A DNA stretch of 26,232 nt. Source: Pseudomonadota bacterium. GTDB taxonomy: Bacteria > Pseudomonadota > Alphaproteobacteria > Rhizobiales > Beijerinckiaceae. Within the stretch, counting starts at the first letter, position 1. Each line of letters opens with the position of its first letter. The position numbers and the translations under genes are program-made. Below are positions 16,117 through 24,194 of this stretch, in pieces. Below the pieces are notes generated by a model. It was not told the origin of the DNA. It saw only the letters and a list, made by a program, of their open reading frames with translations, and did not search any database. The DNA is taken from the NCBI GenBank assembly GCA_023426505.1, contig JAFAAP010000287.1, forward strand, positions 1 through 26,232. The letters are read 5' to 3'.

Positions 16117-16273
16117 TGCTGATCCTTTGTTCTCTTGCCCTTGGAGGCTTGTGCCGAAAGGGTGGATATCCAGCCACTGCAAGTCATGACCGCATCCACG
16201 ATGATTGCCTATCAGTCGGCGCCCTGGCGATGAGCAGCGCAAGGTTGCCCATCGCAAAGGCCGGACTGGCGCT

Positions 16274-17470
16274 TCACTTACCTTTCTTGGAGCCGATTTC
16301 CTCATCCCAGCGACGGAACGCGACGACCATTTTTTCGGGGGACAGCGGCAGCTCGATCGGATTCCCGCTGATCAGATCTCCATACTCGGGCCGACCGAAC
16401 TCCTTGATGATGTTTTGGCTCTCCTCGGGGGCCATGGAGAGCCGTACGTTCTTCACGGCCGGCCCCGGATAGAGATATCCCTCATCATAGGAGAATGCCT
16501 GCTGTTCGGGCTTAAGCAGAAAGGCCATCAGGTCAACGAGGACAGCCAGCTTCTCGTCTGCGACACCCTTCGGGACGACCATGAAGAATGCATCGGAAAC
16601 CCAATGGAAGCCTTTGAGAGTTCCGATCTGCGCGCTCTTTGGCACGATGCCGAGCGCGCGCGGGTTGATGTCCCAGCCTGTCGTAGAGACGATGATATCG
16701 CGGGAGCCCTCCCCGAACTCCTTCATCGTGGCCGTGGTTCCAGAGGGATAGTATTCGACATAGCCGTTCAATTCGCGCAGATACGCCCAGGTTTTCTCCC
16801 AGCCGTTGACCGGGTCCATGGGATCCTTATCCCCGAGAATGTAAGGCAATCCCATCATGAAGGTTCGTCCTGGACCGGAATTGGCCGGACGGGCGTACAT
16901 GAAGCGATTGGGATGCGCCTTGGCCCACGCAAGCAGTTCCTCCGCAGTTTTCGGCACATCTTTTACGCGCTCGGGCGCATATTCGAGGAGCGGACCGGAC
17001 GGATAGTAGTTGATCACTACGCCATAGCCTTGGCCTTGGGCCCGATGCAGGTTCAAGGCGGCAGGCTCGTAATTCTCCTCGAGACTAGGGAATTTGTCGG
17101 CGTATGTGGGAAGAAGCTTGATCCAGAGGCCCTGGTCCAGTCCGGCCGCAAGGCCGTCGCTTCCCGTCAGCACCATGTCGATATCGATGCGACCAGCGTT
17201 CTGCTGGGCCTTGACCTTGGACGCGAGTTCGGGTGCCGGTGCCTTGACGTACGTGATGCGGGACACGAGGTCCGGCTTGGCCTTGCGGTACTCCTCAAAG
17301 GCTTTCTGCATCAGCGCAAGAGCGCCGCCCACATCGATGACGTTGAGTGCAACGGGTGATTTCGGAAGAGCAAGGCTCTGAGCGCGAACCCCCGTGGCTG
17401 CCAGGGCCGCCACACCGGCGGCGCCTCCAAGGAGCCTGCGCCGATCAATGTGCTTCTGCTGACTTTCCAT
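16274..17470 (-). CDS. ABC-type solute-binding protein, Tat-type signal
   Basis: A 398-residue extracellular solute-binding protein (family 1 type). The N-terminus IDRRRLLGGAAG plus a hydrophobic stretch ending VRAQS looks like a Tat signal peptide. The body aligns along its length with the protein encoded at 18665-19855, including YPSGPLLEYAP, NSGPGRTF, GDKDPMDP, NGWEKTWAYL, TTATMKE and TTGWDINPR. The ATG follows AAGGGGAGAAG. It lies 90 bp downstream of nagA and about 160 bp upstream of the epimerase gene. The context suggests an N-acetylglucosamine- or chito-oligosaccharide-like ligand, but no permease or ATPase gene accompanies it. Confidence 0.92.
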   Translation of the reverse strand: MESQQKHIDRRRLLGGAAGVAALAATGVRAQSLALPKSPVALNVIDVGGALALMQKAFEEYRKAKPDLVSRITYVKAPAPELASKVKAQQNAGRIDIDMVLTGSDGLAAGLDQGLWIKLLPTYADKFPSLEENYEPAALNLHRAQGQGYGVVINYYPSGPLLEYAPERVKDVPKTAEELLAWAKAHPNRFMYARPANSGPGRTFMMGLPYILGDKDPMDPVNGWEKTWAYLRELNGYVEYYPSGTTATMKEFGEGSRDIIVSTTGWDINPRALGIVPKSAQIGTLKGFHWVSDAFFMVVPKGVADEKLAVLVDLMAFLLKPEQQAFSYDEGYLYPGPAVKNVRLSMAPEESQNIIKEFGRPEYGDLISGNPIELPLSPEKMVVAFRRWDEEIGSKKGK

Positions 17471-17560
17471 ATCTTCTCCCCTTCTGGTCTGTTAAGCGTA
17501 GAACGTATCCCCACCGACGACGTTTTCTTCATCAGCCTTCGCCGGATGTCATGTTCGTCG

Positions 17561-18583
17561 CTATCGACGACAATGCACGATGTCCTCGAACTCGATCTGC
17601 AGAACCTCCCAGTTCTCAGACCAAGTGACAGAACCTGCCATGGGCATGGTCAATTCATGTGCCTTAAACGCTGGAGCCAGTAGCGCGCGAGGGTTGTCGC
17701 AGGCCATCCGGATCGCCTCCTCGGGACTCGCGAGCTCCCATCGCACGACATTGCTCACGGCGTTGTCCAAGGTCAGTGCGGAGCCGGCGAGATAACGGCT
17801 GCCCGGCATTCGGACACTGCCGTCCGTGCCATGCTCGATCTCCATTCCGGCGAAGGAATAGCGTCCGGGGCGAGCGGCCGCGGCTGAAACCGCATCCGAC
17901 ACCAGAATGGAGCGCTCAATCCCTTTCGCACGAAGCATTGCTTTCAGAGCCGGTCGTGGAAGATGAATGCCGTCGGCGATGAAGCTCGCATGCAGGCTCT
18001 CCTCGGCGAGTTGGGCAAAGATCGTGTTATCGAGTTTATGCAACATCTGCGGAACCCCATTGCCGAGATGCGTTGACATACGTGCGCCCGCTTTGACGGC
18101 TGTCGCAACCGCATCCGCATCGGCAGAAGAATGGCCGATGGCCACAATCTTCCCGGCCCCACTCAGCTTGCGAATGAATACCTCGCTGCCCGGCAGTTCA
18201 GGCGCGAGTGTCACGAGGAGGATCGGCCGCGACAGGTCCGCTTCAAGCCCGAAGACAAAATCAGCGTCGGGCGCGGTCATGGCCTGCGGGGGATGACAGC
18301 CCGCATAACCATCCGCCGGATTCAAGAAAGGACCTTCTAGATGGTATCCTGGCACCATGATGCGGCCGAGCCGGCTCTCGGCCACCGCGCGGTCCAACGC
18401 GGCAAAGCGTTTGGCTAGATCCTCGGCAGACGCCGTAATGATCGTCGGCAGGCAGGTCGTCACGCCTGTGTCGAGCATCGCCGCAAGAGCATGATCCAGC
18501 GCGTCCGCGTCCAGACCCGTCGCATTGAAGTCGACCCCGGCGAAGCCATTCACCTGAAGGTCGAGGAGACCCCTGCTCTGCAT
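17561..18583 (-). CDS. nagA: N-acetylglucosamine-6-phosphate deacetylase, short form
   Basis: A 340-residue amidohydrolase that would convert GlcNAc-6-phosphate to glucosamine-6-phosphate and acetate. Metal and catalytic positions are visible: Glu83 in HLEGPFL, His151 in GHSSADAD, His172 in THLGNGVPQ, and Asp230 in LVSDAVS; His207 in DGIHLP probably binds substrate. It begins almost at DLQVNGFAGVDFN and lacks the N-terminal 50 or so residues that form part of the small beta domain in E. coli NagA. An in-frame TGA about nine codons upstream rules out a longer start. GGAG precedes the ATG. It sits between the two solute-binding protein genes, and its product would feed the deaminase domain encoded at the head of the operon. 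Confidence 0.9.
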   Translation of the reverse strand: MQSRGLLDLQVNGFAGVDFNATGLDADALDHALAAMLDTGVTTCLPTIITASAEDLAKRFAALDRAVAESRLGRIMVPGYHLEGPFLNPADGYAGCHPPQAMTAPDADFVFGLEADLSRPILLVTLAPELPGSEVFIRKLSGAGKIVAIGHSSADADAVATAVKAGARMSTHLGNGVPQMLHKLDNTIFAQLAEESLHASFIADGIHLPRPALKAMLRAKGIERSILVSDAVSAAAARPGRYSFAGMEIEHGTDGSVRMPGSRYLAGSALTLDNAVSNVVRWELASPEEAIRMACDNPRALLAPAFKAHELTMPMAGSVTWSENWEVLQIEFEDIVHCRR

Positions 18584-18609
18584 CGAGAACTCCGCTCTTA
18601 CGATAGCTC

Positions 18610-18631
18610 ATGGGCGGCATGCGCCGCCCAT
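18610..18631 (-). other. Intercistronic hairpin between solute-binding protein gene and nagA
   Basis: ATGGGCGGC and GCCGCCCAT form a perfect 9-bp stem with a 4-nt loop, in the 81-bp gap after the first solute-binding protein gene. No T-run follows. Such hairpins downstream of binding-protein genes (as in malE) often stabilise the upstream message; that role is inferred. Confidence 0.5.
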
Positions 18632-18664
18632 AATCCTATGGAAAAGTGGTTGCTGGAAAGGACG

Positions 18665-19855
18665 CTACTGCTTCATCTTCGCGCTGCCGATCTCGCGGTC
18701 CCACCTATCGAACATCGCCACAAGAGGCTTGGCGTCGAGCGGCGGCTCGACCGGATTGTTGGCGATCATGCTCTCATATTCCGGCCGGCCGAACCTCTTG
18801 ATAGTGTCCTGGCTTTCCTTGGGCGCCATTTCAAGCGACACGCCGTGAATGGCGGGTCCCGGATACATGTAGCCATGATCGTACATGTACGCCTGCTGCG
18901 CCGGCTTGAGGAGGTATCCAATCATCTGGAGAAGAACATCTACCTTCTCCTGGGGAACACCTTTGGGAATCGCCATGTAGTTGGCATCGCCCACCCAGTG
19001 GAATCCTTTGAGGGTCGCGACCTTGAACTCCTCTGGCACGATGCCGAGGTAGCGCGGGTTGATGTCCCATCCCGTCGTGGTCGCGATGATGTCGCGAGAC
19101 CCCTCGCCCAACTCCTTCATCGTTGCCGTCGTGCCGCCAGGATAGTAGTCGATGCAGCTGTCGAGCTGCTTAAGATAGGCCCATGTCTTCTCCCAGCCAT
19201 TGATGGGGTCCATCGGATCCTTGTCACCCAGGAGATAGGGCAGCCCCATCACGAAAGTACGGCCGGGTCCGGAATTGGATGGACGCGCGTACATGAACTT
19301 TCCCGGATGTGCCTTGCACCAGGCAAGCAGCCCTTCCGCCGTATCGGGAACGTCCTTGACACGGTCCGGCGCATATTCGAGCAGCGGGCCGGACGGATAC
19401 CAGTCAATCACGAAAGCTTGGCCGCGGCCCATCTTCTGCATTGCATAGGCCCCGGGCTGATAAAGCTTCTCCAGGTCCGGAAAGCGATCCTGGTATTTCG
19501 GCAGGATCTCGAGCCAGATCCCCTGTTCCATCCCGGCAGCCAAGGCATCGTTGCCGGTCAGAACGAAGTCGATGTCAACGCGACCCGCATCCTGCTGCGC
19601 CTTCAACTTTGCAGCAAGCTCCGGTGCCGTCGCTTTCGTGAATACGAAACGGGAAACGAGATCCGGATGATCCTTCCTGAAGTTTTCGAGAGCCGGCTGA
19701 CTGATCTGGAGATCGCCAGCCACGTCGATGACGCTGATGGAGAGAGGAGCTTTCGGCTTGGCCGATGGAGTTTGGGCAAAGGTGCCGGTGGCCAGAACGA
19801 CGCCGGCCGCCAGGCACGCGGCTGCACTCAACTTGTTTCTCAGTTTCGCACTCAT
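18665..19855 (-). CDS. ABC-type solute-binding protein, Sec signal
   Basis: A 396-residue periplasmic binding protein. The ATG at 19855 follows AGGAG and opens a normal Sec signal peptide (MSAKLRNKLSAAACLAAG, probable cleavage after TFA); the longer upstream frame looks untranslated. It is a paralogue of the protein encoded at 16274-17470, matching in well over half of positions by eye along the full length. It lies 52 bp downstream of the lacI-nagB fusion gene and 81 bp upstream of nagA, so it is surely in the amino-sugar operon. Likely ligand: an amino sugar or GlcNAc-containing oligosaccharide (inference from neighbours). The transport ATPase and permeases must be encoded elsewhere. Confidence 0.93.
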   Translation of the reverse strand: MSAKLRNKLSAAACLAAGVVLATGTFAQTPSAKPKAPLSISVIDVAGDLQISQPALENFRKDHPDLVSRFVFTKATAPELAAKLKAQQDAGRVDIDFVLTGNDALAAGMEQGIWLEILPKYQDRFPDLEKLYQPGAYAMQKMGRGQAFVIDWYPSGPLLEYAPDRVKDVPDTAEGLLAWCKAHPGKFMYARPSNSGPGRTFVMGLPYLLGDKDPMDPINGWEKTWAYLKQLDSCIDYYPGGTTATMKELGEGSRDIIATTTGWDINPRYLGIVPEEFKVATLKGFHWVGDANYMAIPKGVPQEKVDVLLQMIGYLLKPAQQAYMYDHGYMYPGPAIHGVSLEMAPKESQDTIKRFGRPEYESMIANNPVEPPLDAKPLVAMFDRWDREIGSAKMKQ

Positions 19856-19907
19856 TGGACGTTGCTCCTTCCTCTGATTGTTCTCTTCGGACCTGTCCCG
19901 GTCCGCC

Positions 19908-21737
19908 TCACTCCTCGTCCCGATCTGCCTCACGAAGAGAACCCGATGAGAGCCTGCCGGCAGATGCGGTGTCGAGAAACACGTGGCAGGCCGGATGCCG
20001 TTGAAGGATGGAAGCGGGACAAGCTGGGGAGACCGGCCCCTCCAGGGCCTTTTGAACCGCACCGGCCTTACGGGCGTCGGGTACGGACAGGACGACGAGC
20101 TCGCTGGCCATGATCTGGCGAATGCTCATAGATATGGCAGTCTGCGGCACATCCTCGAATGTCGGGAACCACCCTTCCCCGAATTGCTGCCGTCGGCAGA
20201 GCTCATCGAGCTCGACAACGATGTATGGATCATCCACATCGAAATCGGCCGGCGGATCGTTGAAGGCGAGGTGTCCATTCTCCCCGATGCCGGCGAAGGT
20301 CACATCGATCGGGTTCGCCTTGACCAGATCCCCGATCCGTAAGACCTCCGCCTTCAGATCGGGCGCATCCCCTTCGATAAAATGAAACGCGCCCAGGGTC
20401 GGGAGCTTTGACGTGAACCGTTCACGCAGATAACGCCGGAAGCTTGCCGGATGGCTATCCGACATCCCGATATACTCGTCGAGGTGGAACCCTGTTACCT
20501 TCGACCAGTCGATACCTGGCTGTCGCACGAGGGCATCAAGCATTTCAAACTGACTAGCGCCGGTTGCGACAATGATGTGAGCCCGGCCCTTTGCGGCGAT
20601 CGCGTCGCGGATCGCCTGGGCGCCCAACGAGGCGGCGGCTTCTCCAAGGGCTGGCTTTGTCGGGTAAAGGTGAAGTTTCATCGGCGTTCTGTCCGTCTCG
20701 CATTTATTTTGGGCTTTAAGCCGTAGGATGGATCGTGGTTCGGCATACGTGGCGTGAGGCCGCCTTGCCGGTTGGTCTGTCGTTGCCCGGACGATGAGTT
20801 CCGTCGGGATGACGATGCGCTTGTCTTGAACCTTGCCCTCGCTAAGACATTCCGCCAGCAGCTTCACGGCCCGTCTGCCTGCATCGGCGCTATGCGCTGC
20901 AACCGTTGTGAGGGGCGGATAGGTCGTGGCTGCCAGCACGTCGTCGAACCCGATGATGCTCATGTCCTGAGGAATGCGCCAACCGAGATCGGCAAGGCCG
21001 GCCATGATCCCCTGAGCCACGAGATCGTCGAACGCGACCGTCGCCGTGACGGGCCGCCGTGCGAGTTCACCGGCCGCCTTTCGGCCGGCCTCGTGATTCG
21101 GGTGATAAGCAGGGACGACGGTTAGATGAATTCCGAGCTTTTCGGCAGTCCTGATGGCAGCCTGCTGGCGCTGCTGGTTGGCCCATGAGGCGGGCGGACC
21201 ACTCACGTAGGCGATGTGGCGGTGATTCAGGCTCGCAAGATGCTCGATGGCGGACGCGATCCCGGTGCTGACATCCATCAGAATTCGTGGCAGTCCCTCG
21301 ATATCCCGGTTGATCAAAACAAGGGGGCGACGTGCCGCGTGGGTCCGCACCCTCTCCTCGTCAAGTCGGGGCGAGGCCAGGATGAAGCCTTCGACCTGCG
21401 CCGCCATCTTGGTGAGAAGCATGTCCTCACGCTCCGGCTGCTCGTCCGAGTCGCCCAGGAAAACCGCATAGCCCGCGTCATCGGCGCGAGCCTGTGCGGC
21501 GCGAATGAGCGGCGGGAAGAACGGGTTGGCAATATCCGGGACGACGAGGGCGATGTTACCCGCGCGACCCGTGCTCAAGGCGCGCGCAACTTGGTTCGGG
21601 ACATAGCCGAGTTTTTCGGCCATGTCGCGAACACGTTCTACAGTCTCCGATCTCAGGAGTTCGGGCCGAGTGAACGTCCGCGAAACGGTTGCGCGCGAAA
21701 CGCCAGCAGCTTGCGCCACTTGGCTGATCGTAGGCAT
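19908..21737 (-). CDS. nagB: LacI-family regulator fused to glucosamine-6-phosphate deaminase
   Basis: One uninterrupted frame (609 residues from the ATG at 21737) carries two proteins. Residues 1-320 are a complete LacI regulator: helix-turn-helix ISQVAQAAGVSRATVSRTF, hinge, and sugar-binding core ending PTELIVRATTD. A linker of about 30 residues follows. Then, from MKLHLYP (nt 20681), comes a complete NagB-type deaminase, with LDEYIGMSDSHP and GIGENGHLAFNDP bearing the active-site residues. NagB turns glucosamine-6-phosphate into fructose-6-phosphate and ammonia. The linker DNA is AT-richer and has out-of-frame TAA triplets, like a former intergenic gap. The internal ATG has only a weak ribosome binding site. 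The frame extends to an ATG at 21800, but that would lie inside the putative promoter. A true fusion is likeliest; a sequencing indel is the main alternative. Confidence 0.85.
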   Translation of the reverse strand: MPTISQVAQAAGVSRATVSRTFTRPELLRSETVERVRDMAEKLGYVPNQVARALSTGRAGNIALVVPDIANPFFPPLIRAAQARADDAGYAVFLGDSDEQPEREDMLLTKMAAQVEGFILASPRLDEERVRTHAARRPLVLINRDIEGLPRILMDVSTGIASAIEHLASLNHRHIAYVSGPPASWANQQRQQAAIRTAEKLGIHLTVVPAYHPNHEAGRKAAGELARRPVTATVAFDDLVAQGIMAGLADLGWRIPQDMSIIGFDDVLAATTYPPLTTVAAHSADAGRRAVKLLAECLSEGKVQDKRIVIPTELIVRATTDQPARRPHATYAEPRSILRLKAQNKCETDRTPMKLHLYPTKPALGEAAASLGAQAIRDAIAAKGRAHIIVATGASQFEMLDALVRQPGIDWSKVTGFHLDEYIGMSDSHPASFRRYLRERFTSKLPTLGAFHFIEGDAPDLKAEVLRIGDLVKANPIDVTFAGIGENGHLAFNDPPADFDVDDPYIVVELDELCRRQQFGEGWFPTFEDVPQTAISMSIRQIMASELVVLSVPDARKAGAVQKALEGPVSPACPASILQRHPACHVFLDTASAGRLSSGSLREADRDEE

Positions 21738-21784
21738 TCCCTTCGGGGGGCCTGTCAATACCGCAGCTCCCAGACTGAGGCTCC

Positions 21785-21814
21785 ATGTAACCGGTTGCAT
21801 AAGGATTTTGTCAA
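21785..21814 (-). promoter_or_regulatory. Promoter with LacI-type operator for the amino-sugar operon
   Basis: On the minus strand a perfect -35 TTGACA (21814-21809) is followed, 17-18 bases on, by a weak -10 (GTTACA or TTACAT). Overlapping the -10 is ATGTAACCGGTTGCAT (21785-21800), a 16-bp palindrome with one mismatched pair and the CCGG centre typical of LacI-family operators. The start point would be near 21778, which favours the ATG at 21737. Autorepression by the LacI domain is the natural reading. Confidence 0.65.
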
Positions 21815-21984
21815 GTGAACTTCTACAGTCTGAAGCCGGCCCGAGGGACTTTTAAGTCTGTTTCGGCTACCAGTTTCGCCTTCGCGTAGGCCAGCAATGA
21901 GACGGTAATGTCAACTCGAGGCCGAGCACACAATTCTGCCGTGGGCGCATCTACCAGGCCAATCCAGATCAGCCTGACAGCGCT

Positions 21985-22655
21985 GTCCCTGTGGCATCGC
22001 GCCAGATAGCAATAGCGCGCTCGCGCCGCCCGATCCTCACCGGCAGAGAGACGATAGCGGCGGAGCTGGAAGCCGTGGTGGATCAGAGCGTGAGTGGCGA
22101 GGACTTGCTGGGCCTGTCGGGCTGACTTGAACCGCCGCCAGGTGGCGCTCGCGCCGTCGGGTGGGTTGGTGCGGCACCTCACAGCGGCTGTTGATGTCGC
22201 GGCTCTGCCGCTGTTCGACCCCGGGCAGGATCTCGCGTTTGACCGCGCCATAAGAGCCGAGCTTGTCGGCCGCGGTGCCTCTGGGCCGTCGCAAGTCCCT
22301 TCAGCAGCGTGCGGACGAAGCGCGTGGCAACCTTCTTGTTGCGGCAGTTCTGGACCGACACGGCGGCTGCGTTCCCATGTTGATCAACCCCTCGCCAGAG
22401 ATCGTGCAGGTTGCCGCGGATGCGAACGAACACCTTGTCCGGAAACCGTTTGTCACCGGGTGTCGGACGACGCCGTAGTTGTCTTGGCAGAGGTCCGTCC
22501 GCAGCGCAGGCTCCACTCGCAAATGGCCTCGCAGCTGACCAGGATCGCGCTGCCACGATGAGCTCAGCGTCCTGCACGCTCATGCTGAAGCAGTGGGGGA
22601 GCCAAGTTCCCTGACTGCTGATTTCGGCCGGACGACGGAAGCCGCGGTACGGACC
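21985..22655 (-). pseudogene. Frameshifted IS6-family transposase
   Basis: Pieces of an IS6/IS26-type DDE transposase appear in order in three minus-strand frames: GPYRGFRRPAEI and KVFVRIRGNLHDLWRGVD (first), ADKLGSYGAV and HQPTRRRERH (second), then FKSARQAQQVLATHALI (third). The two aspartates and the glutamate of the DDE triad can still be traced, but at least two frameshifts and an altered region after LIVAARS make it non-functional. Family members are about 230-240 residues long, matching this span. Confidence 0.85.
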
Positions 22656-22704
22656 GGATGTCGCGCTCCTCCCCAACACCTCGCCACGGGCCCCAAACCC
22701 TTGC

Positions 22705-22803
22705 CAACCTGACAATTCCCAGCCCAAGTCTGGTTAGCCGTTTGATGCGCCGATGATCCTGCTCGACGACGTTGTTCAGGAATTTCACCGAAACACAGTG
22801 CGT
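22705..22803 (-). pseudogene. C-terminal fragment of a second IS6-family transposase
   Basis: The minus strand encodes HCVSVKFLNNVVEQDH and RRIKRLTRLGLG, the conserved DDE-glutamate region and tail of IS6 transposases of a different subgroup from the neighbouring relic. Upstream and downstream sequence is not transposase, so only about 35 residues remain. Confidence 0.75.
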
Positions 22804-22887
22804 GGAAGCCGCGGTCTTGAGATCTGGGGAGGAAATGCCGTGCTTGTGGGAAACGCCTGGGGGTCGTTTGACCACCGTGCGAACAGC

Positions 22888-23530
22888 ACTTATGCCCGCA
22901 TTCTGTCCTTGGAAACCATCAGGCTTGATCCCGTGCGCCGGTCGGAGCGTGAGCTCCGGCTGATCGGCGATCGGGTCTCGCGCCTGTGGAATGCCGGGAA
23001 CTACCGCTGTCGCCAGGCCTTTCTCGTGCCGTCGGGCTTCAACCGCAAGGCCCTGGTGAAAGCCATGTCGGAGGATCGGCCGCTGCCTTCCGACATGGCC
23101 CAGGAGGTTCTGAAAAAGCTCTCCGCGGCATGGCGATCCTCCTTTGCTCTGCGCAGTCCGGCGGGACGGGAAGCACGGCTCGTCAGAGGGGGCTGGCCGG
23201 ATCCACGGCTTCTGGTCGTTCGAGCAGGCTCTCGGGTTGATCGAGAGCGCGCTGGCGAAGGTCGGCATCCCGTCGGAGCGGGTTGGGGAGCGAGGCTCGT
23301 CCTCGCCCTGCCCGAGCTGCGGCTCGCCGTCTGTGACGCGGTCGCCGCGATGACGGCTGGGTTGCCGTGACTGCGGTGACGCGATCCACGCGGATCAGGC
23401 CGGCAGCCGCAACAGTTTGGAGGTTCAAGCCTCCAGCCTCAGGTGGGCCGGGGCGGAGGCCGCCCCGCGGACCGTGACCCCGCAGTGGTCTCGCCATCGC
23501 TGGAACTTGTGCTCCGCGAGCTCGGGACCG
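22888..23530 (+). pseudogene. Internally deleted TnpB (IS200/IS605-type) relic
   Basis: The N-terminal part reads ETIRLDP, ELRLIGDRVSRLWNAGNYRC and LPSDMAQEVLKKLSAAW in one frame (22888-23155), as in alphaproteobacterial TnpB-like proteins. After a frameshift the C-terminal part appears (from about 23200): HGFWSFEQALGLIESALAK, GERGSSSPCPSCGS, then a TGA, then GCRDCGDAIHADQAGSRN, which completes the CxxC...CxxC zinc ribbon and the last RuvC aspartate. The central domain with the first RuvC aspartate and the catalytic glutamate is gone, so no nuclease can be made. A conserved-looking hairpin lies about 50 bp beyond the end. Confidence 0.8.
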
Positions 23531-23580
23531 ATGACATCCTGGCATCCGGCGTTTCTCGCCGCTGAACAGCGGCTCAGGAC

Positions 23581-23613
23581 CCCCTTGGCTTCAGCCATGG
23601 GGACGACGTCAGC
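23581..23613 (+). repeat. Right-end / omega-RNA-like hairpin of TnpB relic 1
   Basis: CCCCTTGGCT and AGCCATGGGG pair over 10 positions with one mismatch and a 2-nt gap, followed by ACGACGTCAGC. The same arrangement (hairpin ending GGGG, then a GTCAGC) occurs at 26149-26179 after the second TnpB relic. In TnpB elements the right end encodes the scaffold of the guide RNA; identification here is by position and resemblance. Confidence 0.5.
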
Positions 23614-23792
23614 TACCGGGATTTCGCACAGCCCCAAAGTTCTCCATTCCATTTCATAGCCTGACCTGCATTGCCACACGGAGTCGCCGCGGCTGCGGAA
23701 GCTTCGTCAGAAGCAGGTCAGACTGCAGTTCTCAGTCGCTTGCGAGAGCCACAGAAGGCAACACGCGCGATAACGCCTTCGCGTCGTACAGA

Positions 23793-24194
23793 TCAGCGGA
23801 GCGGATCATTCTCGAGCAGGATCGGCTGCCCATGTGGGGTTGCGTGTGCCGCGCGATCCCAGGCGGCTCGGCGCTGTGCCAGATCCTGTCCGCTTGCAAT
23901 GCCCTTGTCCCTGACCAGTTGTTCGATCGCAGACAGCCAGTGCTGATAGTAGGTCGAGCCGTCGTCGCAGTCCCCCGCCTCCTGAGCTCGCTTGATCGCG
24001 GCGGAGAGTGCTGCGGCCCACTCCGTCCAGGTAAACAGTCCCTGCTCGTAGAGAGCAAGCGTCATGGCGAAGGCTTGGGCCTCCCATGGCTCACGGAAGA
24101 CAGGCTCACCATCATCGCCGCGAGGGATCGGCGCAACCTCCGCGGCCACGCGGGCAATCTCCTCATGCCGGCTCAAGGTAGCTCTCCCAGGCAT
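23793..24194 (-). CDS. Nitrile hydratase accessory protein
   Basis: A protein of about 133 residues that resembles the nitrile hydratase activators (P14K/NhlE type) needed to load cobalt into the alpha subunit; these themselves resemble the N-terminal part of the beta subunit. Recognisable stretches are PVFREPWEAQAFAMTLALYE, LFTWTEWAAALS and STYYQHWLSAIEQLV. It overlaps the end of the beta gene. Start choice is uncertain: the ATG at 24194 lacks a ribosome binding site, whereas a TTG at 24176 lies seven bases after GGGAG and would give 127 residues. The frame also stays open upstream within the beta gene, but that part does not look like protein of this family. Confidence 0.88.
   Translation of the reverse strand: MPGRATLSRHEEIARVAAEVAPIPRGDDGEPVFREPWEAQAFAMTLALYEQGLFTWTEWAAALSAAIKRAQEAGDCDDGSTYYQHWLSAIEQLVRDKGIASGQDLAQRRAAWDRAAHATPHGQPILLENDPLR

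Noticed and set aside
18491..20113. A 540-codon plus-strand frame
   Set aside because: It lies opposite nagA and the solute-binding protein gene, both with strong motifs and ribosome binding sites; the translation shows no recognisable domain. The same applies to plus-strand frames at 16205-17359 and 20754-21125.
22564..23268. A 234-codon minus-strand frame
   Set aside because: Only about 35 residues (the IS6 tail) are meaningful; the rest is antisense to the TnpB relic.
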